NCBI GenBank assembly: GCA_039619475.1
Contig: CM077116.1
Span: 385,974,760-386,038,759 of the forward strand
Direction: 5' to 3'
DNA from: Icerya purchasi
Taxonomy: Eukaryota > Arthropoda > Insecta > Hemiptera > Monophlebidae
DNA: 64,000 bases
Part shown: positions 13,141 to 24,600 of the stretch, piece after piece
Position numbering within the stretch: the first letter of the stretch is position 1
How the letters are laid out: each line of letters begins with the position of its first letter
Notes under the pieces: model-generated
What the model was told of the DNA's origin: nothing
The model's input: only the letters and a program-made list of their open reading frames with translations
Databases searched by the model: none
Translations under genes and position numbers: made by a program

Positions 13141-14122
13141 GTAAGTGATTGAAGAATTTTTCACCTTTTATAGCTCTTAAGTTTATTACATACCCGCGAG
13201 AACGATTTACGCAAAACTGACTACTAACTTTGATAAAATAACCCCTAATTTTGCTTTCGAAGTAAAATTCAAAACTTTTTTCCGAAAAATTTTTAAGTTG
13301 TATCGACAGGTGATCACCAAATCTCTGTACGCTGACCGTACATATAATAATTGTATATGTTTGTGTATGTGAGTGTGTATGTATGTATGTGTTGTGTGTT
13401 GCGATATATTTAATTACTGAAGTTGAGAAAATAATGTTTTCTTCCTCTTGCGTGTCGTATATCGTAATTGGCAAACCTTTATGAATAAATAAATATTCTT
13501 CTAAATCTAATTTTTTGAAACAGACACAATCGTCGCTTTAGCGTTTAGCCGCTAATAGGTGATTTCAGTTTCGATTCCGGGTTCAATTCCGGGTCAATTC
13601 GGAATTCAATTCCTGGCAATAGTAACAATGTAAATTAATTAAAATAAAAAATAAATAAATCCATTCCAAGTCGAGTTCGTTTTTTTTTTGTTTTTTTTTT
13701 TTTTGGCCCGGCATACACAAATCATTTGGTTACTTTCAACACAAATTTACTCTAAATCGAAACTAACTTTCTTATTTCAAATATATGAGTAGAATACAAA
13801 AAACAAAATAAATAAATAAATAGATTAATTAAATAAAATAAAAATGAATAAATAGGTAAAATAAAATAGAATAAAAAAGAATAAATAGATAAAATAAAAA
13901 ATAAATAACTCTATACAACTGCCATCTAACCCACAATGTTGCAATCGATTATGTACCTGAATAATATTTTGATCATCGATCATTTATTTTATTACGCATC
14001 ATAATAAAATACAACTTATTAAAATAGTATTATAATAAACAAGTGAAACAAAATAAAAAACTTTTTTTTTCTTTATTAAATTCCGTGTATGTATGTGCGT
14101 TTGTATATACATATATACATGT

Positions 14123-14171
<49 letters not shown>

Positions 14172-15072
14172 TTAACATGGGAGTGGTAAGCGAATGATAG
14201 TATTAAAGGAATGATATATGGCATACAGCAATGCCATCATTATTAAGTTGAAAAGCTTTTAGTTGACTCTTTCATCTTCTGATAATAAAACTCCATTAAA
14301 AGCTCCGCAGAGTAACTCTAGCCCTCTTTTTCAATAGGCTACTTTTTCCTTCAGTGTCAGCGAATTTTTTACTTCCTTTCTTCGCTACATATGTCGACAC
14401 CATATCATCTTATTGCCACGTTTTTGTCTAATTTATCCACACTATCAATTATTACCCTTCCGGACAGTATAAATTCCGATCAGTCATGGTTCTACGTAGA
14501 TATAAAAATTTTAACAATGGGGACTTCTTATAATTAATCCCGAATTTTACATGTTTTTTTCTTTTTTTTTGTATGTATAATGATTTAATTTGATGGGGTA
14601 ATTCAAATAGTTGGTTCAAGTAAAGTATTCTTATTATTTTTTCTAAAAAAAAAAAAAAAAAACCTGTCATCCTATTCTCTCGTTTTCTGTTCTGGAAAAC
14701 TTTTTGCGTCTCTCTTAAAAGTTTTCTGGTCGTTACAACAAATCATCTAGTATGTTTGCCTTAGTTCTGCATTAATTCTTTCCTCCCCAATGTTCATAAA
14801 TTATATAAAACATAAAGGTACACACCTTTAATATATAGTGCCTTCGATGATATTCATCTTCCTATCCTACTTATAATATTACGCTCTTCATCAAGTTATC
14901 TCGTCATTTTTGCTTTTCCGGCGTTATCTTATCGTTCCCGTACTATTTAGTTTTCTTTCTATCATTAGGAAAGTGTATCTCGGACATCCTTACCTGCCTT
15001 AGTCTCACTCATTATTCTTCTTCTATTTGCATTTTCGTTGTTCTTTGCTGGCGGCTTAAAGAAATTTTTTCT

Positions 15073-15105
<33 letters not shown>

Positions 15106-16458
15106 GCCTGGCATTAAACATTTTTGGCTACACTCCTCTGTTCAATTAAACCTTAGTGCAGCTGGTAACATGTCTTCAACCTTCATCACTGGCTAACATC
15201 CAGAGGTTCCTTTCAAATCATTATGCTCCGTCTTCACGTCGTCGCATTCAACAGATCTTCAATCAATGTCTTATTAAATATTTTCCCTTGGAAATTTCCT
15301 ACCGAAGCCTTAACCAGTCGCTTCCTTTAAAAGAATTAACTTTCTTAAAAGTGATGAATGTACCGTATTCCTATTTCCCTATGTAACTTAATCGTTCGCT
15401 CAAAATCGCACTTACCGTTCCTTTCTGACTGGCAACGCTCCCGGTACTTATTGAAACTTGATAAATTACGATACTCTTGCCTAAGTTTTTTCAAACCCCG
15501 GTAGTCCTACCTAGAACTATTTTTCAATGTTTTTACCGAGTTTCATTCTTTTTTTTGTAGTTAAAAAAATCATAACACTGTAAATTATAGGAATCTATGT
15601 ATAAAAAACAGTTCAGTACCTTTTTCTCCTCTTGTTTATTAACCGATTTGATTTTTTTTTTTTTTCTTTCTTTAGTAGCTATTGACGATTTTTAGTGTTA
15701 TCAGTCAAAAAATTTTGGAAACAGTTTTTTGTTTTTTCTTATTTGAATGAAAAATTAATACAAAAAACTGAAAAAAGAAATCGCTATAGCCAGTAAATCT
15801 GTTCGTATTAAAATGTTTCAATTTCTCTTAATAATCATCATTATTAGCTGTTTTAAACAGTGTACTAAATCTTAAGGTGTCATTTAATATCACAATAAAT
15901 GACGGTTTTCTTAAATTGTGATTTACCGTGTTATTTTTTATTGAATAAATAAAATAAACACGGTGACAACGGTTAATTTTTGGCCGAAATTTTAGTTTGC
16001 TCATTTTTGCTGTTATTCGCAGTGCGCGAATTAACATAAACTCGGAATAATAACAAAAACGAATCAACTAAAGCTACACAGAGTGATGACGCGCGAGAAA
16101 AGAAAAAGTAACGGAAAAAAGGAAATTCTAGAAAATAACGAGATGAAATGGAAAAAAACCGAGATGAGAGAGACGGTCCGCTAAATTTATATTTTGCACA
16201 AAATTAAATAAAGTCAAAAAAAATTAATTTTAAACTTACAATTTACACAATTTAAAATTAGTCGAAAGTATTGAATTTAATATTTTAAACGGTTTTAAAT
16301 TGTTTACAATTTAAAATAAGTCGAAATGATTTAATATTCAAAATAGTTCACTGACTGATAACGAGGTTAATTCTTATTGGTCTACTATTGTCTGTGGCCG
16401 TGACTTCTTACTACCGGAATAACTCTAGCTACACTGAATTATCAGAAGTTCTTTTTCA
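13141..16458. other. Intron downstream of the Ig exon with no further exon seen
   Basis: AT-rich intron. It holds (AAATA)-type repeats at 13640-13900, a (TA)n tract at 14127-14167 and a (TTTTG)n tract at 15078-15103. The T-rich tracts at about 13680-13704 and 15078-15103 are followed by similar sequence (GGCCCGGCAT / AGCCTGGCAT, then a GGTTAC / GGCTAC). These could be 3' ends of two minus-strand retroelement fragments, but the match is short. Confidence 0.45.
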
Positions 16459-17147
16459 TTGTTTTTTTTTTTTTTTTTTTCAATTTTATAATAATTATCG
16501 GGCTAAAGTGGAAGCAGCAAAAAACAGAGGACTAGAGTAGGGCACCAGAAGAAGAAGACGAATTTTAAGTTATATCTTATAAACAATTTAGATTGAAAAT
16601 TTCAGATTTTTTTTTCTCTATTTATTTATTTAATGAACTTCGTAGCTACATCGAGGGCTCACGAAATTATCAAAAAAAAAAATGGCACTAACTAAAATGG
16701 AACAGTTTAGCTTATTTAGGAAAAGTTACTGCTTTGTCTTTAAAGTTGAAGGAATTATTGAAAGCTCTTGGAGAGAAAGAGAAAACTGAAGAGAGGCTGT
16801 CTTGAAGTAAAAATATGGTCAGTCGTTAAACTCTCTCCGCCGCAATGAGGGCAGCCGGGAGGAAAGAGATTAGTAGACAGATGGGCATGAGTAAATCGAG
16901 TGTGTCCAGTACGCAGACAAGTAACTCTTATCTCTTTTTTTTGGCGGGACTTCCAATTTGTGGAGTTGCAAGATGTCAAGTTTAAAAACTCCCGCCGAGG
17001 TTCATTGCTTTTAAAGTTATGCCAACGCTGCTCCTCCTCCGCAGAAGGGAGAATTAGTTGTTTATAATGCTTCTTGAGGTCTTCAGCAGCAAGACGAATA
17101 AAAGTGAAGTAATTTAAGAGAGTGGTATCTTCAGCTGCCCTATGTAA
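16459..17147 (-). pseudogene. 5'-truncated LINE: ORF2 C-terminus and poly(A) tail
   Basis: Reading the minus strand from 17147 to about 16756 gives a continuous frame of about 130 residues. It has an EEEQRWHNF stretch and LRTGHTRFTHAHLSTNLF, then CPHCGGES and TTDHIF. The R-x-GHTR-x-THAHL and C-x2-C...H motifs are the typical C-terminal end of ORF2 in I/R1/Jockey-like LINEs. A minus-strand poly(A) tail follows at 16459-16481 after about 275 bases of 3' UTR. It differs clearly from the fragment at 8.6-9.1 kb, so two families or two old lineages are represented. The 5' part is missing. Confidence 0.72.
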
Positions 17148-17192
17148 GTTTGGTTTTTAGTTCGTTTTTTTTTTTTTCTTCTTAATTATTTA

Positions 17193-17455
17193 GACAACGA
17201 GGTAGCCTAGTGGTTAAGATACTTGGCTACCAAATCAGAGCTTACGGGTTCGAGACTTGTCTCGTTCCGGATCTAAGTCGTTCCCAGGTTTACCATTGGG
17301 TACCAGAGAAATCTGAGAAAGTAAAGGCGGCCGTCGAGAGAAAGGAACTGGCCTAGTATTCTCATCAGATCCATTAGGCTTAGTACATTGCAAACCTTAA
17401 CTTCACAATCCTTGACACCTTGTTAAAATATAGGCCTTACTTTACTTACTTAATT
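17193..17455 (+). mobile_element. tRNA-derived SINE, copy 1
   Basis: RNA polymerase III promoter boxes are present: A box TAGCCTAGTGG at 17203-17213 and B box GGTTCGAGAC at 17247-17256, at tRNA-like spacing. About 190 bases of non-tRNA body follow, with CTCGTTCCGGATC, AGAAAGTAAAGGC and CTTGACACC, ending in a CTTACTTTACTTACTT tail. The same body recurs at 43409-43681, so this is a real dispersed SINE family rather than a tRNA gene. No cloverleaf or CCA-type end is present. Confidence 0.88.
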
Positions 17456-18258
17456 AAAATTACATAATCATTTGAGATATCGGTATAAATGTTTTGACTT
17501 CCTAGCCGTTACTGCAATTTAAAAAAAAAAAAAAGTACTAGTCTACTGTGTCGTTCAACTGTTGTTAATATATTCTACTCATCCTCTAGTTTTCTAAGAA
17601 CCTAAACACTAGGTATAATAAGCAAACGTATCGATATTTTCATATAAAAAAAAAAAATTACAGTTAATTTCGATCAACTTCAATAGTCCCAGCAATGGTT
17701 AAAAAGCGTAAAAACAAAATAAACGTCAATATGTGTTTGTCCGTTAATAATTTAATAGCGAAAACGATCGTCTTACACTGCACATTATTCTTATCGCCAT
17801 GCGTACTTCTCGTAAATATATTTAATTAACGACGAATTCATCCGCGATGTTTGGCCGAATTGAGTAAATCGAATCCTCTAAAATCTTTCTTTCTACTATA
17901 ATCGAATTGAAAAATATTTCGATGACTGATGAGTGTATCGAAGGTCCAGAAATCGATCATCTTCGTACTATTCGGAAAAAACAGCTTAATCCGCACTCTA
18001 GAAAAATCGGCTTCCCCCATATGGCATACATTTATGACGCATAAGCACATCTTTCAAGAATCAAAAATCCATTTTTCGTTGAGCTCACTGCAACGTAAAT
18101 ACCATCGGCGATTGCTCCACTCTCATACAATATATAGAATAATTATGTCCGAACAAAACCGTTATGAGAATTTCTATATCAAATTCACGAGTTTGAAACG
18201 CGAGTGAATCCCCTACAAAAAAAAAAGAAGAATACATGGAAGTGTTTTTGACCACTGT
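17456..18258. other. Intronic sequence with no gene seen
   Basis: A-rich runs near 17520 and 17647 and otherwise unremarkable AT-rich DNA. No protein-like frame is recognised. Confidence 0.4.
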
Positions 18259-18918
18259 ATATATATATACATATATAAACTCGGCCATTTTGGCCGTGCA
18301 ACCCTTGACCGCTCTTGCTTACATTTGTGTCTCTTTCTCTTTTATACTTTGTATAAAATTATCAAAATTTACAATATAATTCTCAGGCCGGCCCCCATTA
18401 GATTTTATAACGAAAAAATGTCCCAATTTTATATAATAAAAAAAAAAAAAATACAACCAATAATTTATACTATAAATTTCATTAAACTATCGAAACAACT
18501 TAACATACTGCAACACATATAAATAATACTTTTTTTTGCATTTATATTATTAAATTAGCAATTATATTCTTTTCATGCTTCTCCCTACGATGGGACTTTT
18601 CATTCATCAACTTGCACAGTAACAAGAAGTGTATTCATTATGTGTTTCCAAAAACGAAAACGGCCACCGAACGCAAACGTGAATTGCAGAAACGAAAATG
18701 GAACGACGAACTGTGAAATAGCGAAGAATTTTCTAGATTTATTGGTGATGATACGTCTTTTGGTTTGAAAACGACAAATGTAGAAAAGTTTGAAGCGTTA
18801 AAATATAATAAACGTTACATAAAATCGGGACGTTTTTTGAGACATTTTTTCTAATAGACGCCGGCCTAAGAATTACGTTGTAATTAATATACATACATAT
18901 ATATATTTATATATATAT
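18259..18918 (+). repeat. Family A repeat, copy 2 (long form)
   Basis: It begins in a TA tract with AACTCGGCCATTTTGGCC. It then carries a shortened hairpin region (GTGCAACCCTTGACC, with the first arm and loop lost) and the usual pyrimidine tract. It ends with GGCCTAAGAATTACGTTGTAA and a TA tract. Unlike the other copies it holds about 350 extra internal bases (18450-18800) of unknown origin. The hAT element at 18919 is inserted in its terminal TA tract. Confidence 0.72.
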
Positions 18919-19007
18919 CAGTGGCGGCTCGTGAGTAACATAAGTGGAGGTTCACAATTAAATATATTAAATATTACACAAATATTTATTGACAACAATT
19001 TATCAAA

Positions 19008-19010
<3 letters not shown>

Positions 19011-19047
<37 letters not shown>

Positions 19048-19347
19048 CTCGGCCATTTTGGCCTCGCAAGGGGCTGTGCCCCTTGACCCCTCTTGCTTAC
19101 ATTTCTGTCTCTTTCTCTTCTATACTATGTATAAAATGATCAAAATTTACAACGTAATTCTTACTGGCATCAACACACACAAAAAATAACATAACCACAA
19201 AAATCCTATTCTAACATTTAACTTCCGTTATATAAAATAAGACATTTTTTCGTTACATTTAGCGTTACATAAAATTGGGACATTTTTTCGAATGGGGGGT
19301 AGCCTAAGAATTACGTTGTAATTAATATATATGTATGTATGTATGTG
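19011..19347 (+). repeat. Family A repeat, copy 3 (nested in the hAT element)
   Basis: A near-consensus copy: a 36-base TA tract, AACTCGGCCATTTTGGCC, the intact CAAGGGGCTGTGCCCCTTG hairpin, TTTACAACGTAATTCTTA, then GGTAGCCTAAGAATTACGTTGTAA and a TA/GTAT tract. It lies inside the hAT element, so it either inserted after the hAT or was carried by it. Confidence 0.85.
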
Positions 19348-19377
19348 CCTGTGTGTCTGCGCGCATATTAATAATTT

Positions 19378-19593
19378 TCAGTTAAAAGTCTTGTAAACTA
19401 AATCTATTCTTCTATCTTTCTTTAAAGAAAAAAAATCTATAACAGTTTCATGAAAGTTAGGAATATTGTGGAACATTTGTTTTTCAATTGATAACATAGC
19501 TAAAGCATTTAACCTGTCTTCACACATTGTGCTACATAAAAATGTTTTAATTCGTTTTAGTGTCGAAAAACTTAGTAAGAATATAATTAACAC
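19378..19593 (-). pseudogene. hAT transposase C-terminal dimerisation segment
   Basis: The minus-strand frame reads SFSTLKRIKTFLCSTM, then EDRLNALAMLSIEK and a DFFSLKKDRR tail before a stop. This is the hallmark C-terminal block of hAT-superfamily transposases, where the S-FS-LKRIKT-LRSTM helix drives dimerisation. About 60 residues are readable. The expected upstream ATAER-type residues and the catalytic DDE part are absent. The segment may begin at an acceptor-like site (TTCTTACTAAG, then T) just before TTTTCG, so it could be a last exon. It lies near the left terminal repeat, as expected for the 3' end of a minus-strand transposase gene. Confidence 0.78.
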
Positions 19594-21059
19594 TTTTTAT
19601 CCTTAAGTAAAATTACAATTTTAGGTAGAAACTACGTCACTATTGAAAATATTCCAATGAATATATGCGGTCCATCATTAAAAACTAAACTGTGTTCCCA
19701 ATGATCGATTGTGTATACATATTCAAAACGTTATTAGTATTTTTAAAATTAATGTGGTTTCTACCAAATACGAGTATTTTAATTTTAATTTTAATTTTAA
19801 TAATATGAACTGTGAAAACTCATTACATATTTTTATTGAAGTACATTAAAAACAAACAAAAGTTAAAATTTTGCAAAATGTTGGTTGTTATTGTTTTTTA
19901 AGCCTATGTAATATTTATATTTTATCATTATTTTAATTTATCAATTATTACAATTATTTTGAATTTGCTTAAAAAGAAAAACAATTAAATTTTTATGCTA
20001 AAATATTCAGCCAACATTTTGAACAGTATCATCAGTTTTACATAATGCATGTCTCACCAACCAGAGTATAATAAAATGACAAATTATAAGATACAGTAGA
20101 AATTAGTTATAAAAACATTCAAAAAGCTGAATAATCTGGTCGTTATATCCCATATCAAATAAAGCATTATAATTTTTTAATGTTCAAAATTTACTACTAA
20201 TGAACAATTCGTTACGAAAATGACGCGAAATATTTTGGCATAAATTACGCTGAATAAGCAATCATTTATTTATAATTATAACTACACATATTTCTTAGTC
20301 AAAAACACAAACAACGCACTTTCTTTTTTGTACATAAAAGTATGATAATAAAAAAACTTAAATCAGTATAAAGCAAGAGTAAGAGAAAAAAAACTGTACC
20401 AAAACGGAAGTGGTTTGATATTTTCTTACTTTTGAAGAAATTTGTAATTTTTCGATTTTTTATTACAACAAAATGAGTATAGCAGTCTTTTTCTAATATT
20501 TTTTGCAATGGTCACCACAGGTCTTCGTCAACGTTATATTTATAATAAGTATTTTACATGTTGAAACTAACAAAATAAACAGAACAAAAAATAATGGTAT
20601 ATCTGTTCTGTTTATATAAATTTCATTTCTTCATTGAAAAAGATTAAGGGTGATGTTTTTGTTAAATTCATCTGCATAAATCTTTCAAAGCTAAAAGCTA
20701 ATTGGTATGCCGTTGTAACCAATTTTTACTGTATTTCAATATTTGGAAATTATAATGTTGACAAATAGAACCACAGTAATTTTAAACACATAACAATTTT
20801 TAAATGTACAATATTGTACTAACTTGTATATGTATGCAACGCAATAACGCAACCGATATAATATAGATGCAGTAATACACTTTTCTTATAAAATAAAAGT
20901 AAAAATAAACATATAAATATACTCCAATCAAACTTTATTTCCTTCAAAATTCAAATATAGGTATAAGCAATAAAAAAATGTAAACATATAATCGTTTTAT
21001 GAAAATTTATCGATTAATTCTGTTTATAATCAAATTCACTTCATTAAAGTACTGCTCAC

Positions 21060-21233
21060 CTACAAAATATAATCTTGCAATAACAACGCCTATCGTTTGG
21101 TTCACAATTCGAGTGTGCTCCATCAAGCCTATGTAACACATGCACTAACACAACATCATTTTTATCTTTCTGACACACTACTACATTGTACTTACACGGT
21201 TTTCGATCGCACGTGTTACAAGTAGCCTTCACA
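21060..21233 (-). CDS. Cysteine-rich exon-like segment inside the hAT element
   Basis: On the minus strand a 174-base open segment lies between an acceptor-like ATTCTTTTAG and a donor-like GTGAGC. It encodes about 57 residues with eight cysteines, including CNTCDRKPC, HSNCEP and RRCYCK. The flanking stop codon just upstream lies in the putative intron. Both boundaries are phase 2, and the exon is a multiple of three. Its end phase would join in frame to the possible acceptor of the hAT transposase C-terminal segment at 19.6 kb. I do not recognise the protein. It could be a missing part of the element's own protein, a captured host exon, or a chance open frame in AT-rich DNA; the cysteine content argues against chance. 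Confidence 0.45.
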
Positions 21234-21416
21234 CTAAAAGAATTCCGGACATAACTTAATTACTTTTTCAAAATGTAAAATCAATTTATTTTTAACATTA
21301 ATTTTACTAATAGTGATATATAAATAATAAATATAAATAAAAATATGGGATTCTACTTTTTTAAAGTTGAACCCAGGGTGTTCACGTGCGAATGTGAACA
21401 CATGGACGAGCCGCCA

Positions 21417-21419
<3 letters not shown>

Positions 21420-21462
<43 letters not shown>
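21420..21462. repeat. (TA)n then (GTAT)n tract at the hAT right end
   Basis: TA repeats directly abut the hAT terminal repeat, and GTATGTATGTAT follows. This matches the 3' border of family A copy 2, interrupted by the hAT insertion. Confidence 0.8.
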
Positions 21463-21465
<3 letters not shown>

Positions 21466-24182
21466 ACACGAGCTCATGGGGATAAAAAAAATAAATAAAA
21501 ACGACTAATCGAATTATTATTTTAAAACAGATAGGATAAAAATAAAAACTGAACTTTATGCCACGACCGATTCCGGTTTTATAATAAATATCAATATATC
21601 TCTGAAATCTCGTTAGCGTCTTAATTATCCACCTCAATAAGCTAATGTCATTCGACAAAACAGGCTTTGTGAATATCAGATACGAACAACTCTGCTAGTG
21701 ATTTTACAATCTTACCGGCTGCGATATCTTTAATTCTTCCATTCTTAATCCCAAAAACTCGTTAATATCAACCCTAAAAGTGCTCCTCTTGAGTAATCTC
21801 CCTCTCGTTTTCGGTACGTCACTGCTGCCGTTTTGCGCCGTCCGTAGTCTTTCCAATAGCCTCTACCGAATCGAAGGCAACGAAAGAAACTGAAATTTAT
21901 CGGTACCGCCTGCTTTTCGTCCGATTCAACTCTCATTAAAGAAAATTACACCTACCAATATTCGGTCTCTTTCCCACTTCTTGGCGATTTTTCGGATCCA
22001 TTTTCTTTTTCTGTTTTTTTTTTGCTGTATCACTTATCGTCTACGTTTCCGCCACGCTCTGTTTTCTTCTGTGTTTCTCTTATTTCAGAATTCTACAATT
22101 CTCTTCTAAACCACTAATATCACCTCTGTATTCTATAGTCGTGTCGTTTTTAAATATCCCTCGATTTTTTTTCATAGCGCATAATGGTGTTTACTTTAAT
22201 TCGTTAAAATTACGACTTACCTCTACAGCTTCGTAGCTTTTATTCCCTTTCCATCGATAATTTTCATCCTCGCGTTTTTTTTCATGTATTCATTACATTT
22301 TTGAAAATCGTAATATAAACATAAATAAATATAATGTAAATAGCAACTTCACTTTAAATTCAGAACAGCCTCCGACAGAGCCAAATATTTCGCTGCATCA
22401 TAAGGTTTAGGGTGGGTAAAAAGCACAATTCCAGGAAAGAAAGAAAAAAATACAATTACAAAGTAGACTAAAATTGTTATTTTCAAGTGCTTCAAACGCC
22501 CTTTTTACCAATTCATTTTTCGATTTTCCGTTTTCATCGCGCAGGTAATCAAAAAAGTGTCTGTAATGATAAATTCTTAAATCCTCTTTCAGTAACAATT
22601 CGATTGACCCGGTGTTGCTGTAACGCAAACAAATCCCCGATTATAAATCGATAAAGTTTCCCCTCGATACTTAAGAATTTCGAGTATTTCCTACTTTGGC
22701 ATGAAAATCCGGTCATTTAAAAGCGAAAAATCGAGAATACTGAGAAAAACGTGTCAATTTTGCAACATATACTCTATACATGGTGGTTTCTATTTGAAAA
22801 GTACAACGCTTAAGACAAGCGAAGTACGATACGTTTACATTTTCCGAGTCAACGTTTATGAAAAATACTTCCCGGTTACCCCTAAAATATAATTTAATTT
22901 TATTAATTTATTTTTCTTTATTCATTTTTAAGGGACATTTTGCCCTCAAAGAACCAAAGCCTCTATGAAAAAATTTGTTATAACAGAGAAACTTAATTTA
23001 TGCTATAAAAGATTTGTATAAATTTCACTTACGGATTTTAATAATTAATATTTAATACTGTTTTCTAATAAAACTATTAATGTTACGTTTTTATTCTATT
23101 TTAAACCCAACTTTCATCGATCTTTTGCCTTTCTTATTCATTTTTAAAATATATATTTTTTTCTTCTCACGAACAAAAATAATTCGGATCGGATTACTAA
23201 GAAAAATAAAAAAAGTCTAATAAAAATACTATCTTTCTTACCATTTCTAAACTACCATATTTAAGGTATAATTTTTTAATTTCGTTTTATTTTTCACCCC
23301 CAAAAATAAAACAAAAGTTAAATTAAAAATTATAATAATTATGTATTTTTAAAACATTTTTATGAATTTTTATAAAGGTCACACTATTTGATTTTCTTCA
23401 TGAAACCAGGGGTATTTCTCAAATCTACTGCCTACCGTTGCAGATATTACGTAATTATATAATTTCCCCCCAGAATGTCTCTCTGGATCCGCCCCCGCAT
23501 GTCTACGACGTTATAAAGTTACTTCCCACGACTTCACCTTTTTTACTGAAATACTTATTAGCTTCATTTCTGAAAATCACATTTCTGCAATCACTTTTAC
23601 TCCTTCTTCACTATTCCATTTTTCTCAGATCAGTCGCTTATTCTGTAAACAGTCTATTCGCCCGTTTGTTTTCTCGGGCTTCAGTTTTTTTTCCCCCTTT
23701 TTAAGTAATATATTTATATAAAGATTCTTTCTCTCTCTGCGCAAATCAACAAAAAGGGAATCTTCAATCTGAGAAGATTCGCAGTCTTTCCATAACCAAC
23801 GTCTTATCGTGGTAATAATTTTGTTTCTGGTGCGATTTAGCTGAGCAATGGTGTTTTTTGTTAATTGAGTAGTGCGGAAAATAGAAAGGTACACAATACA
23901 GTGATGTTTAGAAATGAGTCTCAGTTGACTAATAAATATTTCTGCGAAAAAGGTGATAACGCGGGAAGCAGATTTGTAACATAGGCGTAGTATTGAATAT
24001 ATTCGCAAATAACAATTAACCAAGGAAGCTAATAAATAATTTTTTTAACCTCTTTTATTAAAAACCTATAGAAAACACGTGTAACAGAAAATTAGTTATT
24101 TAAAAATACAATGAACGCCCGACGTGTTTCGGAGTTACTCCATAATCATGGCAATAATAAAATTGAAGTTAATGATAAATTA
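21463..24182. other. Intronic sequence with no gene recognised
   Basis: AT-rich DNA. A 132-residue minus-strand open frame (24023-23625) has no recognisable domain and is not called a gene. Confidence 0.4.
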
Positions 24183-24241
24183 AACGAATACAAATACAAA
24201 AAAAAAAACAAAAAAAACAGACATTACCGCGAAGTAGCCGT
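24183..24241 (+). repeat. Direct repeat, left copy (possible long target-site duplication)
   Basis: A block starting CGAATACAAATACAAAAAAA and ending GACATTACCGCGAAGTAGC is repeated at 24549-24600 with small differences. The pair brackets a retroelement 3' fragment. Confidence 0.7.
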
Positions 24242-24548
24242 TTTTCGTTGGTTGCCTCTCCTCCATATGTTTGCGATGCGGACCATGTGTTTATTAAGTG
24301 TTCATCTCTTTCTGCTGAGTACCTGGCTTTTTATTCCATTTTATTGATACTCGGTCTTCCTACTCCATATTGCGTCTCTTATGTTTTATCTCTTCCCTCT
24401 GCACAGATTGTTCCTATTATTTGTTCCTTTCTCCTAACAACATCTAATACCGTATGAAGATATAATTGACTCCTTCCTATTCTAATTGTTTCTGGGTAAA
24501 GGTCCCCGGTTGGCAAGCCTCCCCCCCCCCAAAAAAAAACAAAAAAAA
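24242..24548 (+). pseudogene. LINE 3' fragment (ORF2 C-terminus and A-rich tail)
   Basis: The plus frame from about 24248 reads VCDADHVFIKCSSLSAEYLAF, then GLPTPYCVSYVLSLPS. This resembles the C-x2-(C)-x-HI-x-C zinc-like motif and hydrophobic C-terminal tail of LINE ORF2 proteins. A stop at 24455 is followed by a GGTTGGCAAGCC stretch and a C run, then A-rich sequence at 24532-24550, which fits a 3' UTR and tail. About 52-58 bases of direct repeat flank it, which would be a long target duplication. The family is not identified. Confidence 0.5.
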
Positions 24549-24600
24549 ACGAATACAAATACAAAAAAAAAATCACAGACATTATCGCGAAGTAACTGTA
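24549..24600 (+). repeat. Direct repeat, right copy
   Basis: The matching copy of the block at 24183-24241, with the A-rich centre shorter and CGAAGTAACTG in place of CGAAGTAGCCG. Confidence 0.7.

Larger units (their letters stand above)
18919..21419 (-). mobile_element. Decayed hAT-type DNA transposon
   Basis: Terminal inverted repeats CAGTGGCGGCTCGT begin at 18919 and end at 21419. Both sides are flanked by ATATATAT, consistent with the 8-base target duplication of hAT elements, although it lies within a TA tract and so is ambiguous. A transposase C-terminal dimerisation segment survives on the minus strand near the left end. A cysteine-rich exon-like segment lies near the right end. The interior is very AT-rich and non-coding, and a family A copy is nested inside at 19011-19347. 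The element is inactive. Confidence 0.75.

Noticed and set aside
13520..13620. TTCGATTCCGGGTTCAATTCC as a tRNA B box or tRNA gene
   Set aside because: It is a short run of GGTTCAATTCC-like repeats without an A box or foldable cloverleaf.
23625..24023. A 132-residue minus-strand open frame
   Set aside because: No recognisable motif, no splice or promoter context, and composition typical of AT-rich random sequence. It is kept only as an unexplained frame.
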